The notes beneath the pieces were generated by a model, which was not told the origin of the DNA, did no database searches, and worked only from the letters and a program-made list of their open reading frames with translations. 64,000 nt of DNA, from assembly GCA_017509785.1 (NCBI GenBank), contig JAFWOT010000010.1, positions 1 to 64,000 of the forward strand. The letters run 5' to 3'. Shown piece after piece: positions 25,828 to 33,426 of the stretch. This stretch comes from Clostridia bacterium. Its GTDB lineage: Bacteria; Bacillota; Clostridia; Christensenellales; CAG-138. Made by a program: the position numbers and the translations under genes. The stretch's first letter is position 1. Each line of letters starts with the position of its first letter.

Positions 25828-26679
25828 TCAGATCGCGCCCATGACCTTGAGCGTTATGTGATCCGCCCAGAGACGGTCGTACTTGAGATTGAGATGGATC
25901 CCGTCGGAGGAAGCGTCGTCCGGCAGGGCGCGGTTGGAGTCGTAGAGGCTCTCGGGCACGGGGATGAATATCGCGCCCTTCTGCGCGGCGAGCTCCTCGA
26001 GCATGCCGTTCATCCGCTCTATATTGGAGTTGGTGATGCCGTTGGTGCTCGTGTCGGAGGTGTTCTTCGTCACGGGCGGGAGGGCCGTCACGTAGACCTT
26101 CGCCCCGGGCTGACGCTGCCAGACCGCGTCGAGCAGGTCGGAATACTTCTGAATGAAAGTGGGGTAGCTGGGCCAGCCGAGCTCGTTCGTGCCGAGGAGG
26201 ATTATCACCTTGCCGACTTCGCCGTTCTTCAGCTCGTCGATCACGGGGACGGTGCTTCCCTCTGCGTGATCGGTCATCACGGAGTTGACGTTGAGGCCGA
26301 CCTTCGTGTAGAACCTGCCGTGGGTGATTATGCCGAAGCGGTAGAGCCCCTCGAAAATGGAGTTGCCGATGAAGACCGCGTCGTCAAATACGGTCTGATC
26401 GGGCTCCGTGCCCGCGCTCTGGGTCGGATCCCCGGAAGGGATCCCCTCCGTCACCGCGGGGGAGTCGCTCGGCTGCTCCGTCTGCGGGGCCTCCGTCGGG
26501 ACGGGGGTCGGCGCGGCGGTCGGAGCGGGGGTGATATCCGGCACGTCCGTCGGGACGGGGACTATCACCGAATCGGGTTCGGGGGTCCTGATATCCACTA
26601 TGACCCCCTGCTTGGAGCCGCAGCCGCAGAGCGCGGCGGCGAGCGCAGCTATGATCACGATCGAAACGATCCTTTTCAT
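25828..26679 (-). CDS. SGNH/GDSL hydrolase-like lipoprotein, paralog
   Basis: A 283-residue lipoprotein starting at the ATG at 26679 (GAGG about 11 bases upstream), lipobox LCGC. A Pro/Thr/Glu-rich linker (PTDVPDITPAPTAAPTPVP) precedes the SGNH domain, whose blocks are FIGNSIFEGL, GTNELGW and SSDGIHLN. The domain is closely similar to the next gene (FGIITHGRFYTKVGLNVN is shared almost letter for letter), so the two arose by tandem duplication. It is the first gene of the operon. The in-frame extension upstream of 26679 overlaps the promoter and is not translated in my reading. Confidence 0.85.
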   Translation of the reverse strand: MKRIVSIVIIAALAAALCGCGSKQGVIVDIRTPEPDSVIVPVPTDVPDITPAPTAAPTPVPTEAPQTEQPSDSPAVTEGIPSGDPTQSAGTEPDQTVFDDAVFIGNSIFEGLYRFGIITHGRFYTKVGLNVNSVMTDHAEGSTVPVIDELKNGEVGKVIILLGTNELGWPSYPTFIQKYSDLLDAVWQRQPGAKVYVTALPPVTKNTSDTSTNGITNSNIERMNGMLEELAAQKGAIFIPVPESLYDSNRALPDDASSDGIHLNLKYDRLWADHITLKVMGAI

Positions 26680-26740
26680 GTTTGTTGACGCCTCTGTTTT
26701 AATTATTCCGGGCCGCGTACGCAGACCCGCAGATATAGTT

Positions 26741-26769
26741 ATTATATCAAACGTCCGTGCAACTTGCAA
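26741..26769 (-). promoter_or_regulatory. Promoter of the SGNH/DUF4358/DHHW operon
   Basis: Minus strand TTGCAA (26764-26769), 17 bases, TATAAT (26741-26746). Confidence 0.75.
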
Positions 26770-26781
26770 CATCAAAAATGG

Positions 26782-26805
26782 GTCGGCGGCAATATATGGG
26801 CAAAA
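26782..26805. repeat. 24-bp direct repeat, left copy
   Basis: GTCGGCGGCAATATATGGGC plus CAAA-type end (24 bases) is repeated exactly at 27672-27695, on the other side of the single lipoprotein gene 26855-27574. Confidence 0.85.
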
Positions 26806-26854
26806 GAAAACGGCTTCCGCCCTGAAAGCCGCTTTTGCGCCGGGAGCCCGACCG

Positions 26855-27574
26855 TTACGATCCCCTCTTCAGGGACTCTGCGAGCTCATCAAGGGAAAAG
26901 ATACGGTCGAAGCTTCTGTCGATCCTCTCCCATATCCCGTCGGATCGGACGAGTTCCTCGGAGACCTTCTCCGTCAGCCGCAGATCGTACGCGAAATTAT
27001 CGACTTCTTCGGGGTAAAATTCATCGTCGAGGGCGCGCCGCGGGATCGCGTAGCTTTCCCCCGAATCGAGGGTGACGATATCGAAAACGGTCAGGAAGGC
27101 GCCGGAAATATAATAAGCGTCATCCGAAGTTTTCCCACCGTAGCCGGGATGCGGCCGCGTCTTTTTCAGCAACACAAGCATCTCGTTTCCCGCTGTAAAG
27201 AGAGGATAATTCGTGTACGTATATTCACTCGTTCCGTCCTGATGGAGTACGATCCTTTCCGGCAGCTCACCCTTTACGATCCTCGTGACTTCAGCCTCGA
27301 ACATTGTGGTCACCTTATCCTCATGATCACCGAGCCAGTCGCCAATGCGGACGCAGGCTACGGCATCGGAGGCTTCGGCAGCTTCCTTGAGGGAGCCCAA
27401 CGGACCGCCGATGCTTCCGTTTGCAGGATGGTCGGACATCCGGATCGGCGGCAGGACGGCCTCGCGCCCCTCCTCCTTACAGCCCGGAAGCATCAGCGCC
27501 GCCAAAAGACAGCAGATCAACGCCGCAGCGGCGATCTGCCGATAAAAACGGGTCATGTTGTTCATGTTTTTCAT
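26855..27574 (-). CDS. Hypothetical lipoprotein between direct repeats
   Basis: A 239-residue predicted lipoprotein with lipobox MLPGC at residue 32. The mature domain contains SDAVACVRIGDWLG and FEAEVTRIVKGELPERIVLH. This pattern (alpha/beta start, then a beta strand with VxGxxP) is seen in many small secreted clostridial proteins of unknown function. I do not recognise a family with certainty. Three closely spaced ATGs (27574, 27565, 27556) lack a good SD, so the exact start is open. It is bracketed by a 24-bp direct repeat, which suggests insertion as a unit. Confidence 0.6.
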   Translation of the reverse strand: MKNMNNMTRFYRQIAAAALICCLLAALMLPGCKEEGREAVLPPIRMSDHPANGSIGGPLGSLKEAAEASDAVACVRIGDWLGDHEDKVTTMFEAEVTRIVKGELPERIVLHQDGTSEYTYTNYPLFTAGNEMLVLLKKTRPHPGYGGKTSDDAYYISGAFLTVFDIVTLDSGESYAIPRRALDDEFYPEEVDNFAYDLRLTEKVSEELVRSDGIWERIDRSFDRIFSLDELAESLKRGS

Positions 27575-27620
27575 GGTTTCAATTTCTCGCTTTCGATTAT
27601 TTTTCCCCCCCTTGAAAATA

Positions 27621-27649
27621 ATTTTACATTAACCTCCGACATTCGTCAA
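27621..27649 (-). promoter_or_regulatory. Promoter of the repeat-flanked lipoprotein
   Basis: Minus strand TTGACG (27644-27649), 17 bases, TAAAAT (27621-27626). Confidence 0.65.
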
Positions 27650-27671
27650 GTATTTTTTTATATATTTTCCT

Positions 27672-27695
27672 GTCGGCGGCAATATATGGGCAAAA
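27672..27695. repeat. 24-bp direct repeat, right copy
   Basis: Exact copy of 26782-26805. The stretch from here to 27920 holds small inverted repeats (CAACA/TGTTG near 27720) and a CATAAT box near 27875, but no gene I can support. Confidence 0.85.
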
Positions 27696-27920
27696 AGCAA
27701 ATCCCCGGAGCAACCTCAACAACGGCTGTTGTCCCGGGAATTCACGCAGCGCCAGCACATATGACAACAAGAGCTTACATGCTCCCGTACTTCTTCGCTG
27801 CGCTTTTCGCCAAAACAGCGCTCGTTTTCTCAAAGAAAGCGGTCTTTCCCGCGTAAAGAAGGCGCGGGCGCGGGCATAATAATGAACGGACAGGCAAATC
27901 TATCCGGGAGGAAAAACGAA

Positions 27921-28910
27921 ATGGCTCTTTTCGATATGACCGTATGCGCGGATCTCGGCTCCGCGGCAACGAAGCTGAGCGCCCATGGGAAGGTATCCGT
28001 CAGCGAGACGCGCGCCGCCCTCGATCCGGAGAACTGTCGGCGGGTGCTCGCCGTCGGGGACGGCTCGAGGAAGCTCCTCGGGGCGACGCCCGCTTACCCC
28101 GTGCGGGGATGCGTTTCGGATATCCCGCTGGCGGCGCTCCTTCTGCGAAGGCTCGCGCTCGATCTGCTCGGCAGGCGTTCGCTCTTCGGGGCGGAGCTGC
28201 TCCTTGCCGTGCCGGGGGCCGCAACGGGCGTTGAGCGGGCGGCGGCGCTGGAGGTCGGCTGCGAAGCGGGCTTTAAAAGGACGAGGCTCATAGACGGCCT
28301 TTTGGCGGGGGCGCTCGGCGCGGGGCTCGACGTGTTCAGCCGCCGCGCTCAGATGATAGTTAATATAGGAAGGGAGACCCTTTCGACCGCCGTATTCGCG
28401 AACGGCGGCGTCATTTCGCAGAGCGTTTCGCGCACGGGGAGCACGACTGTCGACAGGAGGCTGATGGATCACTTTGCCTCGGAGCGGAGGCTGCTCATCA
28501 CCTCGCGCACGGCGGAGGCGATAAAGCGGAGCCTCGACAGGCCGGCGGTGAGCGTCAGCTGCCGGGACGTTTCCACCGGCATGCACACCGTGCGGAGGAT
28601 AGTTTCGCACGAGCTGCGCGAGGCGGCAGGACCCGCGCTCGCCCTCATGTGCGGGAGGATAGCCGCCGCGATCGAAGCCGCCCCTCCCGACGCGGCGGCG
28701 GATCTTTGCGACAGCGGGGTGACGCTCATCGGCGGAGGGGCGCTCCAATACGGGCTTGCGGAGAGCTTCGAGCGGAGGCTCGGCATACCCGTGCGCACCG
28801 CGGAAGGCGCACAGACCTCCGTCGTGATGGGGATGAAGGAATGCGCGGAGCTCGGAGCGGGCTTCTCCGCGCCGCCCCGAAGGGCGCTTTACGGCGAGAA
28901 AAGGGGCTGA
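27921..28910 (+). CDS. Degenerate MreB-family actin-like protein
   Basis: A 329-residue actin-fold protein. The ATG at 27921 follows GGGAGG at 9 bases. Similarity to MreB/Mbl is clear in GGVISQSVSRTGSTTVDRRL, ITSRTAEAIKRSL and LIGGGALQYGLAESFERRLG followed by IPVRTAEGAQ. The nucleotide-binding motifs are altered: phosphate-1 reads DLGSAATKLS (MreB DLGTANT), and phosphate-2 reads NIGRETLS where MreB has DIGGGTTE, removing the catalytic Asp and two glycines. So it may polymerise poorly or bind nucleotide without hydrolysis. It is not next to mreC or mreD but directly before an HTH/solenoid protein gene. Its terminator separates the two. Confidence 0.8.
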   Translation: MALFDMTVCADLGSAATKLSAHGKVSVSETRAALDPENCRRVLAVGDGSRKLLGATPAYPVRGCVSDIPLAALLLRRLALDLLGRRSLFGAELLLAVPGAATGVERAAALEVGCEAGFKRTRLIDGLLAGALGAGLDVFSRRAQMIVNIGRETLSTAVFANGGVISQSVSRTGSTTVDRRLMDHFASERRLLITSRTAEAIKRSLDRPAVSVSCRDVSTGMHTVRRIVSHELREAAGPALALMCGRIAAAIEAAPPDAAADLCDSGVTLIGGGALQYGLAESFERRLGIPVRTAEGAQTSVVMGMKECAELGAGFSAPPRRALYGEKRG

Positions 28911-28920
28911 AAGCCATAAT

Positions 28921-28944
28921 GCAACCGCAGGTTGCGGGTTTTTT
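28921..28944 (+). terminator. Short terminator after the MreB-like gene
   Basis: GCAACC-GCA-GGTTGC hairpin, then GGGTTTTTT. The stem is only 6 pairs. Confidence 0.6.
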
Positions 28945-28977
28945 GGCAAATGCAACCTGAAATTGCTTGCATTTGCC
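28945..28977. promoter_or_regulatory. Palindromic operator-like site before the HTH-solenoid gene
   Basis: GGCAAATGCAA (28945-28955) and TTGCATTTGCC (28967-28977) are perfect inverted arms with an 11-base centre. The right arm contains the -35 box of the downstream promoter, so a bound dimer would block it. Autoregulation by the HTH protein encoded next is the simplest reading. Confidence 0.6.
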
Positions 28978-28995
28978 TCCTCCGCAGTGTATCAT
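28967..28995 (+). promoter_or_regulatory. Promoter of the HTH-solenoid gene
   Basis: TTGCAT (28967-28972), 17 bases, TATCAT (28990-28995). Confidence 0.65.
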
Positions 28996-29025
28996 CTTGG
29001 CATCATCTGACAGGAGGACGAACAA

Positions 29026-30504
29026 ATGAACATAGAAACAGCGGACAGACTTATAGAGCTTCGCAAGCGCAGGGGGCTTTCACAGGAGCAGCTCGCGGAG
29101 CTGCTCGGCGTATCGCGCCAGGCGGTCAGCAAATGGGAGCGGGCGGAATCCGGCCTTGACGTTGACAACGCGATCAGCCTCAGCAGGCTCTACAATATCA
29201 GCCTCGACGAGCTCTTCGGCAACAAGCCCGAATACGAGCGCGAGCTCGACATGATGGAGCCCGACGTGAGCGAGACCTCGGCGCCCGTTGATGAAGAAGA
29301 CCTCCCCGAGGACGACGAATTCCCCAAGGACGACGAGCTGCCCGAGGACGACGAGCTGCCCGAGGACGACGAACTGCCCGAGGACGACGAGCTGCCCGAG
29401 GACGACGAACTGCCCGAGGACGACGAGCTCCCCGAGGACGACGAGCTCCCCGAGGACGACGATTTCTCCGGCGAGAATAACAAAAAGGCCGAGTTCAGGG
29501 AGTTCACCCTTGACCTCGGAGGGGATATAAAGCAATACGTTCACGGGTTAGGCGACGCGGTCGGCGCTTTCGTTTCCGACGTGATGAACAGCGTATCCGG
29601 AGCCGCCGATATGGGTAGCCGCGCTCCCGAAAGCGCCGTGTACGGAAACGGAGTGAACACTTTTACCGGAGTGAAGCGCCTGCGCTGCGATGCGCACGCC
29701 GACCTCACGCTCAATGGCACGGACGAGCCCTATTGCACCGTAAGCGTCGAGGGCCCCAAAAAGGAGATCGAGCGCTGCAGCTTCCGGCAGGAAGGCGACG
29801 AGCTGATCATAAGCGCCGTTCAGGAGCGCCGCCAGTTCTTCTTCATAGGCCGCACTCGGCTGAAGATATCCGTATCGCTCCCCCGCCCCTTCGACAGCGT
29901 GGAGCTCGACCTCAAGGGCGGAGACCTTTCCGTTTCGGGCGTTGCCGTGGGGACTCTCTGCGCGCGCACGGGCGGCGGCGATATCGGTTTAGAAGGCTGC
30001 CGCTTCTCCGTGCTGGAAGCCAAGACCGGCGGAGGGGATCTCGGCCTTGACGGAGTCGCGGCGGAGCGCGCGGACCTCGTCTGCGGCGGCGGCGATATAG
30101 AATTGAACGGCGCGGACGTCGCCGGAACTCTCCTTGCGAGGACGGGCGGCGGCGACGTCGGCGGGCGGGTCTCCGCCTCGGTTGCCGAGATAACGAGCGG
30201 CGGAGGGGATCTCGATCTCGCGCTCGACGCCCGCACCGTTGAGGTCAGGACCGGCGGCGGCGACATAAAGCTCGTCTGCTCCGGCGCTTCCGTCGTCAAC
30301 GCCAAAACGGGAGGCGGCGACGTCGCTCTCACTCTGAAGGGCTGCACGGGCATCACAGCCGACGTCGCGGCGATGGGCGAAGCCGTCGTCGAGTTCGGCG
30401 GCTCCATCGTCGGCGCGGGGCGCAAGCTCGGCCTCACCTGCGGGGACGGCTCGACGAAGCTCGGCCTCCGCTCCGGCGGCGGGGACATACGCGTGAGGGC
30501 GTAA
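29026..30504 (+). CDS. HTH protein with acidic PEDDEL repeats and DUF4097-like beta-solenoid
   Basis: A 492-residue protein of unusual build. Residues 1-62 are an XRE helix-turn-helix (RKRRGLSQEQLAELLGVSRQ, AVSKWERAESGLDVD). Residues about 95-147 are a tandem array of the 6-residue unit PEDDEL (an 18-bp DNA repeat, roughly 29303-29463, about eight copies). After a linker with an amphipathic stretch, residues about 200-492 form a DUF4097-type beta-solenoid in which ARTGGGD / KTGGGD / TSGGGD turns recur every 19-22 residues. There is no signal peptide or membrane segment, so it should be cytoplasmic and DNA-binding. Comparable HTH-DUF4097 proteins exist in Clostridia, but their role is unknown to me. 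AGGAGG lies 8 bases before the ATG. Confidence 0.8.
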   Translation: MNIETADRLIELRKRRGLSQEQLAELLGVSRQAVSKWERAESGLDVDNAISLSRLYNISLDELFGNKPEYERELDMMEPDVSETSAPVDEEDLPEDDEFPKDDELPEDDELPEDDELPEDDELPEDDELPEDDELPEDDELPEDDDFSGENNKKAEFREFTLDLGGDIKQYVHGLGDAVGAFVSDVMNSVSGAADMGSRAPESAVYGNGVNTFTGVKRLRCDAHADLTLNGTDEPYCTVSVEGPKKEIERCSFRQEGDELIISAVQERRQFFFIGRTRLKISVSLPRPFDSVELDLKGGDLSVSGVAVGTLCARTGGGDIGLEGCRFSVLEAKTGGGDLGLDGVAAERADLVCGGGDIELNGADVAGTLLARTGGGDVGGRVSASVAEITSGGGDLDLALDARTVEVRTGGGDIKLVCSGASVVNAKTGGGDVALTLKGCTGITADVAAMGEAVVEFGGSIVGAGRKLGLTCGDGSTKLGLRSGGGDIRVRA

Positions 30505-30549
30505 AGCTCCGCCGCGGGATATGATCTTGCAGCTCCCAAAAAACAATAT

Positions 30550-30584
30550 CGGTGCAGGAACTCAACTCCCTGCACCGTTTTTTT
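30550..30584 (+). terminator. Terminator of the HTH-solenoid gene
   Basis: CGGTGCAGG (30550-30558) pairs with CCTGCACCG (30569-30577), then TTTTTTT. Same family as 20777 and 46346. Confidence 0.85.
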
Positions 30585-30601
30585 GTTGACTCAAAGCCGC
30601 G

Positions 30602-30637
30602 AGCCGCATTTTGCATAAGCCGGGATGCGGCTTTTTT
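30602..30637 (+). terminator. Second terminator-like hairpin before maf 3' end
   Basis: AGCCGCAT (30602-30609) pairs with ATGCGGCT (30625-30632) and runs into TTTTTT. It would stop transcription entering maf in antisense. Confidence 0.7.
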
Positions 30638-31257
30638 CACGCCCGCGGCAGTATCCCGTACCTTTTCAGCTCGCGGTAGACCAAATGCACCGGCAGGCCG
30701 ACCACGGTGAAATAGCTGCCGGAGACGCTCTCTATATGCACGGAGAAGCGCCCCTGTATGCCGTAGGCGCCGGCCTTGTCCATCGGGTCGCCCGTGTTTA
30801 CGTAGGCCGCTATCTCATCATCCGTCAAAACCGAAAAGCGGACTTCGGCGCTGTCATGCAGGACCCGCGCCGAAGGTCCCCCGTCGGGGCCGAGCGCGAC
30901 GAGCGCGAGCCCGGTATAGACCGTGTTCGCTCTGCCGCTTTCCTCGCGAAGCATGCGGAAAGCCTCCTCCCCGGAGCGGGGCTTTCCTATTATATTGCCG
31001 TCCAGCGTGACGACGGTGTCGGAGCCGAGCACCACCGCCCCGCGCTTCCTCTCCGCGGGAAGGGAGCGGAACACCGCCTCCGCCTTTAAAAGGGAGAGCC
31101 GCTCGACGAGCTCGCCCGGTGAATCGGCGCGGACGCCCTCCTCCTCCGCCCGGCTGGGCATGACGGTAAATAAGTAACCGCAGTTTTCGAGCAGGGCGCG
31201 CCTCCTCTGCGACGCGCTCGCGAGGATCAGCTCCTTCGCTTCGCCGTATCCTTCCAT
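30637..31257 (-). CDS. maf: Maf family nucleoside triphosphate pyrophosphatase
   Basis: A 206-residue house-cleaning pyrophosphatase that removes non-canonical nucleotides (dTTP/UTP type by relatives). Visible motifs are ASASQRRRALL, a variant of the SxxR substrate loop, GSDTVVTLDG and DKAGAYGIQG with the family Asp/Lys. I start at the ATG at 31257, which has GGAGG at 6 bases; the in-frame TTG five codons upstream overlaps that SD. It is transcribed away from mraZ, in the place next to the division cluster often held by maf in Firmicutes. Confidence 0.92.
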   Translation of the reverse strand: MEGYGEAKELILASASQRRRALLENCGYLFTVMPSRAEEEGVRADSPGELVERLSLLKAEAVFRSLPAERKRGAVVLGSDTVVTLDGNIIGKPRSGEEAFRMLREESGRANTVYTGLALVALGPDGGPSARVLHDSAEVRFSVLTDDEIAAYVNTGDPMDKAGAYGIQGRFSVHIESVSGSYFTVVGLPVHLVYRELKRYGILPRA

Positions 31258-31382
31258 CGGGACCTCCTTCAAAGCTTTTTGTCGCCATAATTATAGCGCG
31301 TAAAGCCATCCGAGGCAAGTGGGGCTTAGGGGCAAATAGGTTCGTTTCGGGAAAATATTTGATAAAATAGTCCCATTTAGGG

Positions 31383-31411
31383 TTGACATTGGGGCATACA
31401 GGTGGTACAAT
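31383..31411 (+). promoter_or_regulatory. Strong promoter of the division/cell wall cluster
   Basis: TTGACA (31383-31388), 17 bases, TACAAT (31406-31411), about 72 bases before mraZ. I did not see the triple GTGG(G/T)-type MraZ operator repeats in a clear array; GGTGG at 31401 and TTGGGG at 31389 are possible partial boxes. Confidence 0.8.
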
Positions 31412-31483
31412 AACTTTACCCTCATAGTATCAGCGGAATAACCGCAGTCATTATGTAAAACAAAAGCAAAGGAGGTGAGAAAA

Positions 31484-31954
31484 ATGATCGTCGGAAGCTA
31501 TACCGTAGCGGTCGATGCGCAGGGCAGGCTCATAGTGCCGGCAGGCTGGCATCCCGATCTCGGCGAAGGCGTGGTCGTGATACGCGACCTTGCTCCTTCC
31601 GGTGAACATTTCCTCACCGCCCTCACCGCGCAGGCCTATGCCAGCACGCTGAGCGACTTTGCCCACAACCGCGCTTCCTACGGCGGGCGCAACGCGGACG
31701 CGACGAGGAGCATACTCCAGTACGCGTGCAGCTGCAAGTTCGATCAGAAGCGCCGCATCTCCGTCGACGCGGCGAATCTCGCCTACGCGGGGATCACCGC
31801 GAACGCCGTTCTCACCGCCAACATCCGCTCTGACAATCCCGTGTTCGAGATCTGGGAGCCCGAGGCGCTGGAGCGCAACAACAAGTCCTACGACGAATGG
31901 CAGCTTCAGGAGGAACTGAAGCGAAACGCCGAGGAAGCGAAGAATCTGCAATGA
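31484..31954 (+). CDS. mraZ: MraZ transcriptional regulator
   Basis: A DNA-binding regulator at the head of the division cluster (156 residues, slightly longer than usual). The two AbrB-like halves each carry the DxxxR motif: VDAQGRLIVPA and FDQKRRISVDAAN. The start is the ATG at 31484 because GGAGGTGAG (31471-31479) is its SD; a GTG at 31475 lies inside that SD. In other bacteria MraZ controls its own operon. The stop overlaps rsmH (ATGA). Confidence 0.93.
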   Translation: MIVGSYTVAVDAQGRLIVPAGWHPDLGEGVVVIRDLAPSGEHFLTALTAQAYASTLSDFAHNRASYGGRNADATRSILQYACSCKFDQKRRISVDAANLAYAGITANAVLTANIRSDNPVFEIWEPEALERNNKSYDEWQLQEELKRNAEEAKNLQ

Positions 31955-32898
31955 CGGAAAGCTCCTACCACACGCCGATAATGCTCCGGGAGGTCCTGGA
32001 GCTGCTGGACCCCGCATCCTGCCGGGTGACGGTGGACGGGACGCTCGGCGGCGGAGGCCACAGCGAGGGTATACTGGAGCTGCTCCCCCGGGACGGGGTG
32101 CACTTCGGCATCGACCGTGATCCGGACGCGATAGAGGCCGCGGGAAAGCGGCTCGCGCGATTTGATAATTTCCACCCGATACACGGGAATTTCTTCGACA
32201 TGAAGAATCTACTCCACCTGAACGAGTTTGGGGCTGACGGCGCGGACGGGATACTCCTCGACCTCGGCGTCAGCTCCCACCAGCTCGACGACGGAAGCAG
32301 GGGTTTCTCATACGGGACGGAGGCTCCGCTCGATATGCGGATGGACAAGACCTCCCCCTTCACCGCGTACGACGTCGTGAACGGCTATCCGGCCGCGAAG
32401 CTCTATGAGGTGATACGCGATTACGGCGAGGAAAGGTTCGCCTCCCGCATCGCAAACAGGATCGCCGCCGAGAGGGAGAAGGCTCCCATCGAAACGACGA
32501 CCGCGCTCGCGGAGATCGTCAAAGCCGCGATACCCGCCGCCGCAAGGCGCGAGGGCCCGCACCCCGCAAGGCGTACGTTCCAGGCGATACGCATCGAGGT
32601 GAACGGCGAGCTCGAAGGGCTGAGGCAGGCCGTGAAGGACGCGGCCGATCTGCTGAATCCCGGCGGAGTGCTCTGCGTGATCACGTTCCACTCGCTTGAG
32701 GACAGGATAGTCAAGAACCTGTTCCGCGAGCTGAAGGATCCGTGCACCTGCCCGCCTTCCGCTCCGGTCTGCATCTGCGGGAAGAAGCCCGAGGCGCAGA
32801 TACTGACGAACAAGCCCATCACCCCCGGCGAGCGCGAGCTTGCCGATAACCCGAGATCGAGGAGCGCGAAGCTCCGCGCGATAAGAAAGCTGCCGTAA
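31951..32898 (+). CDS. rsmH: 16S rRNA m4C1402 methyltransferase RsmH (MraW)
   Basis: A SAM-dependent methyltransferase of 315 residues. The signatures YHTPIMLREVLELL, VDGTLGGGGHSEGIL, LLDLGVSSHQLD and GGVLCVITFHSLEDRIVK are all typical. I take the ATG at 31951, overlapping the mraZ stop by ATGA, as in many Firmicutes; an upstream in-frame start would lie within mraZ. A cysteine cluster near the C terminus (CTCPPSAPVCICG) is usual for the family in Clostridia. Confidence 0.97.
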   Translation: MTESSYHTPIMLREVLELLDPASCRVTVDGTLGGGGHSEGILELLPRDGVHFGIDRDPDAIEAAGKRLARFDNFHPIHGNFFDMKNLLHLNEFGADGADGILLDLGVSSHQLDDGSRGFSYGTEAPLDMRMDKTSPFTAYDVVNGYPAAKLYEVIRDYGEERFASRIANRIAAEREKAPIETTTALAEIVKAAIPAAARREGPHPARRTFQAIRIEVNGELEGLRQAVKDAADLLNPGGVLCVITFHSLEDRIVKNLFRELKDPCTCPPSAPVCICGKKPEAQILTNKPITPGERELADNPRSRSAKLRAIRKLP

Positions 32899-32940
32899 GG
32901 CGGCCCCACACAAGCATATCAGACCGTGAGGATGAATAAA

Positions 32941-33414
32941 ATGAGTATGCCCGAGACCACCGGAAAGAGAAAGAACCTTGAAGCGCTGAGAGTCTACGCG
33001 CCCAGCCGCGGGAACCTCGCCATCGACAGCGAGGCCCTGCCCTATACCCGCGTAGCCGAGCCGGCTCCCGCCCGCCCGGCGCGCCGCCGTCCCTCGCTCG
33101 TGCCCGCTGCTCCCTCGCAGGAGAAGCGCACGTTCGCCGACGTCGTCCGCGAGAACAAGCTCGTCGCCAAGGTCGTTTCCGTCGTCTGCATACTTGCCGC
33201 CGCTTTCGCGCTCATATTCATGATCCACGGCTACAACGGCATTTCCGCGGCGCAGAAGGAGATAAACGAGCTTTCCAAGCGCGTCGCCGATATGGAAGGC
33301 GTAGTTGAGAAGACGAACGTAGAATACCTCTTCTCCATCGACGTCGGTTCCGCGCGCGAGGCAGCAGGCGCGGCGGGCATGACGTATTCCGGCGTCGGAG
33401 GTTCCGGTAATTAG
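32941..33414 (+). CDS. ftsL: FtsL-like septum protein
   Basis: A 157-residue bitopic protein in the ftsL position between rsmH and ftsI. The cytoplasmic part (about 80 residues, Pro/Arg-rich) precedes one membrane segment (VVSVVCILAAAFALIFMI), followed by a short coiled-coil-like stretch (ISAAQKEINELSKRVADMEG) and a Gly/Ala-rich end. Sequence similarity to known FtsL is low, as is general for the family; the call rests on position and topology. Among several ATGs I prefer 32941, with GAGG 9 bases upstream; a GTG at 32926 overlaps that SD. Confidence 0.75.
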   Translation: MSMPETTGKRKNLEALRVYAPSRGNLAIDSEALPYTRVAEPAPARPARRRPSLVPAAPSQEKRTFADVVRENKLVAKVVSVVCILAAAFALIFMIHGYNGISAAQKEINELSKRVADMEGVVEKTNVEYLFSIDVGSAREAAGAAGMTYSGVGGSGN

Positions 33415-33426
33415 GAGGTGTTTTAA

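Noticed and set aside
24913..26688. Plus-strand 591-codon frame
   Set aside because: Lies over both SGNH lipoproteins whose signal peptides and catalytic blocks are clear; the frame is Arg/Gly-rich with no motif.
27624..27833. Minus-strand 69-codon frame
   Set aside because: Overlaps a promoter and the 24-bp direct repeat; no SD or similarity.
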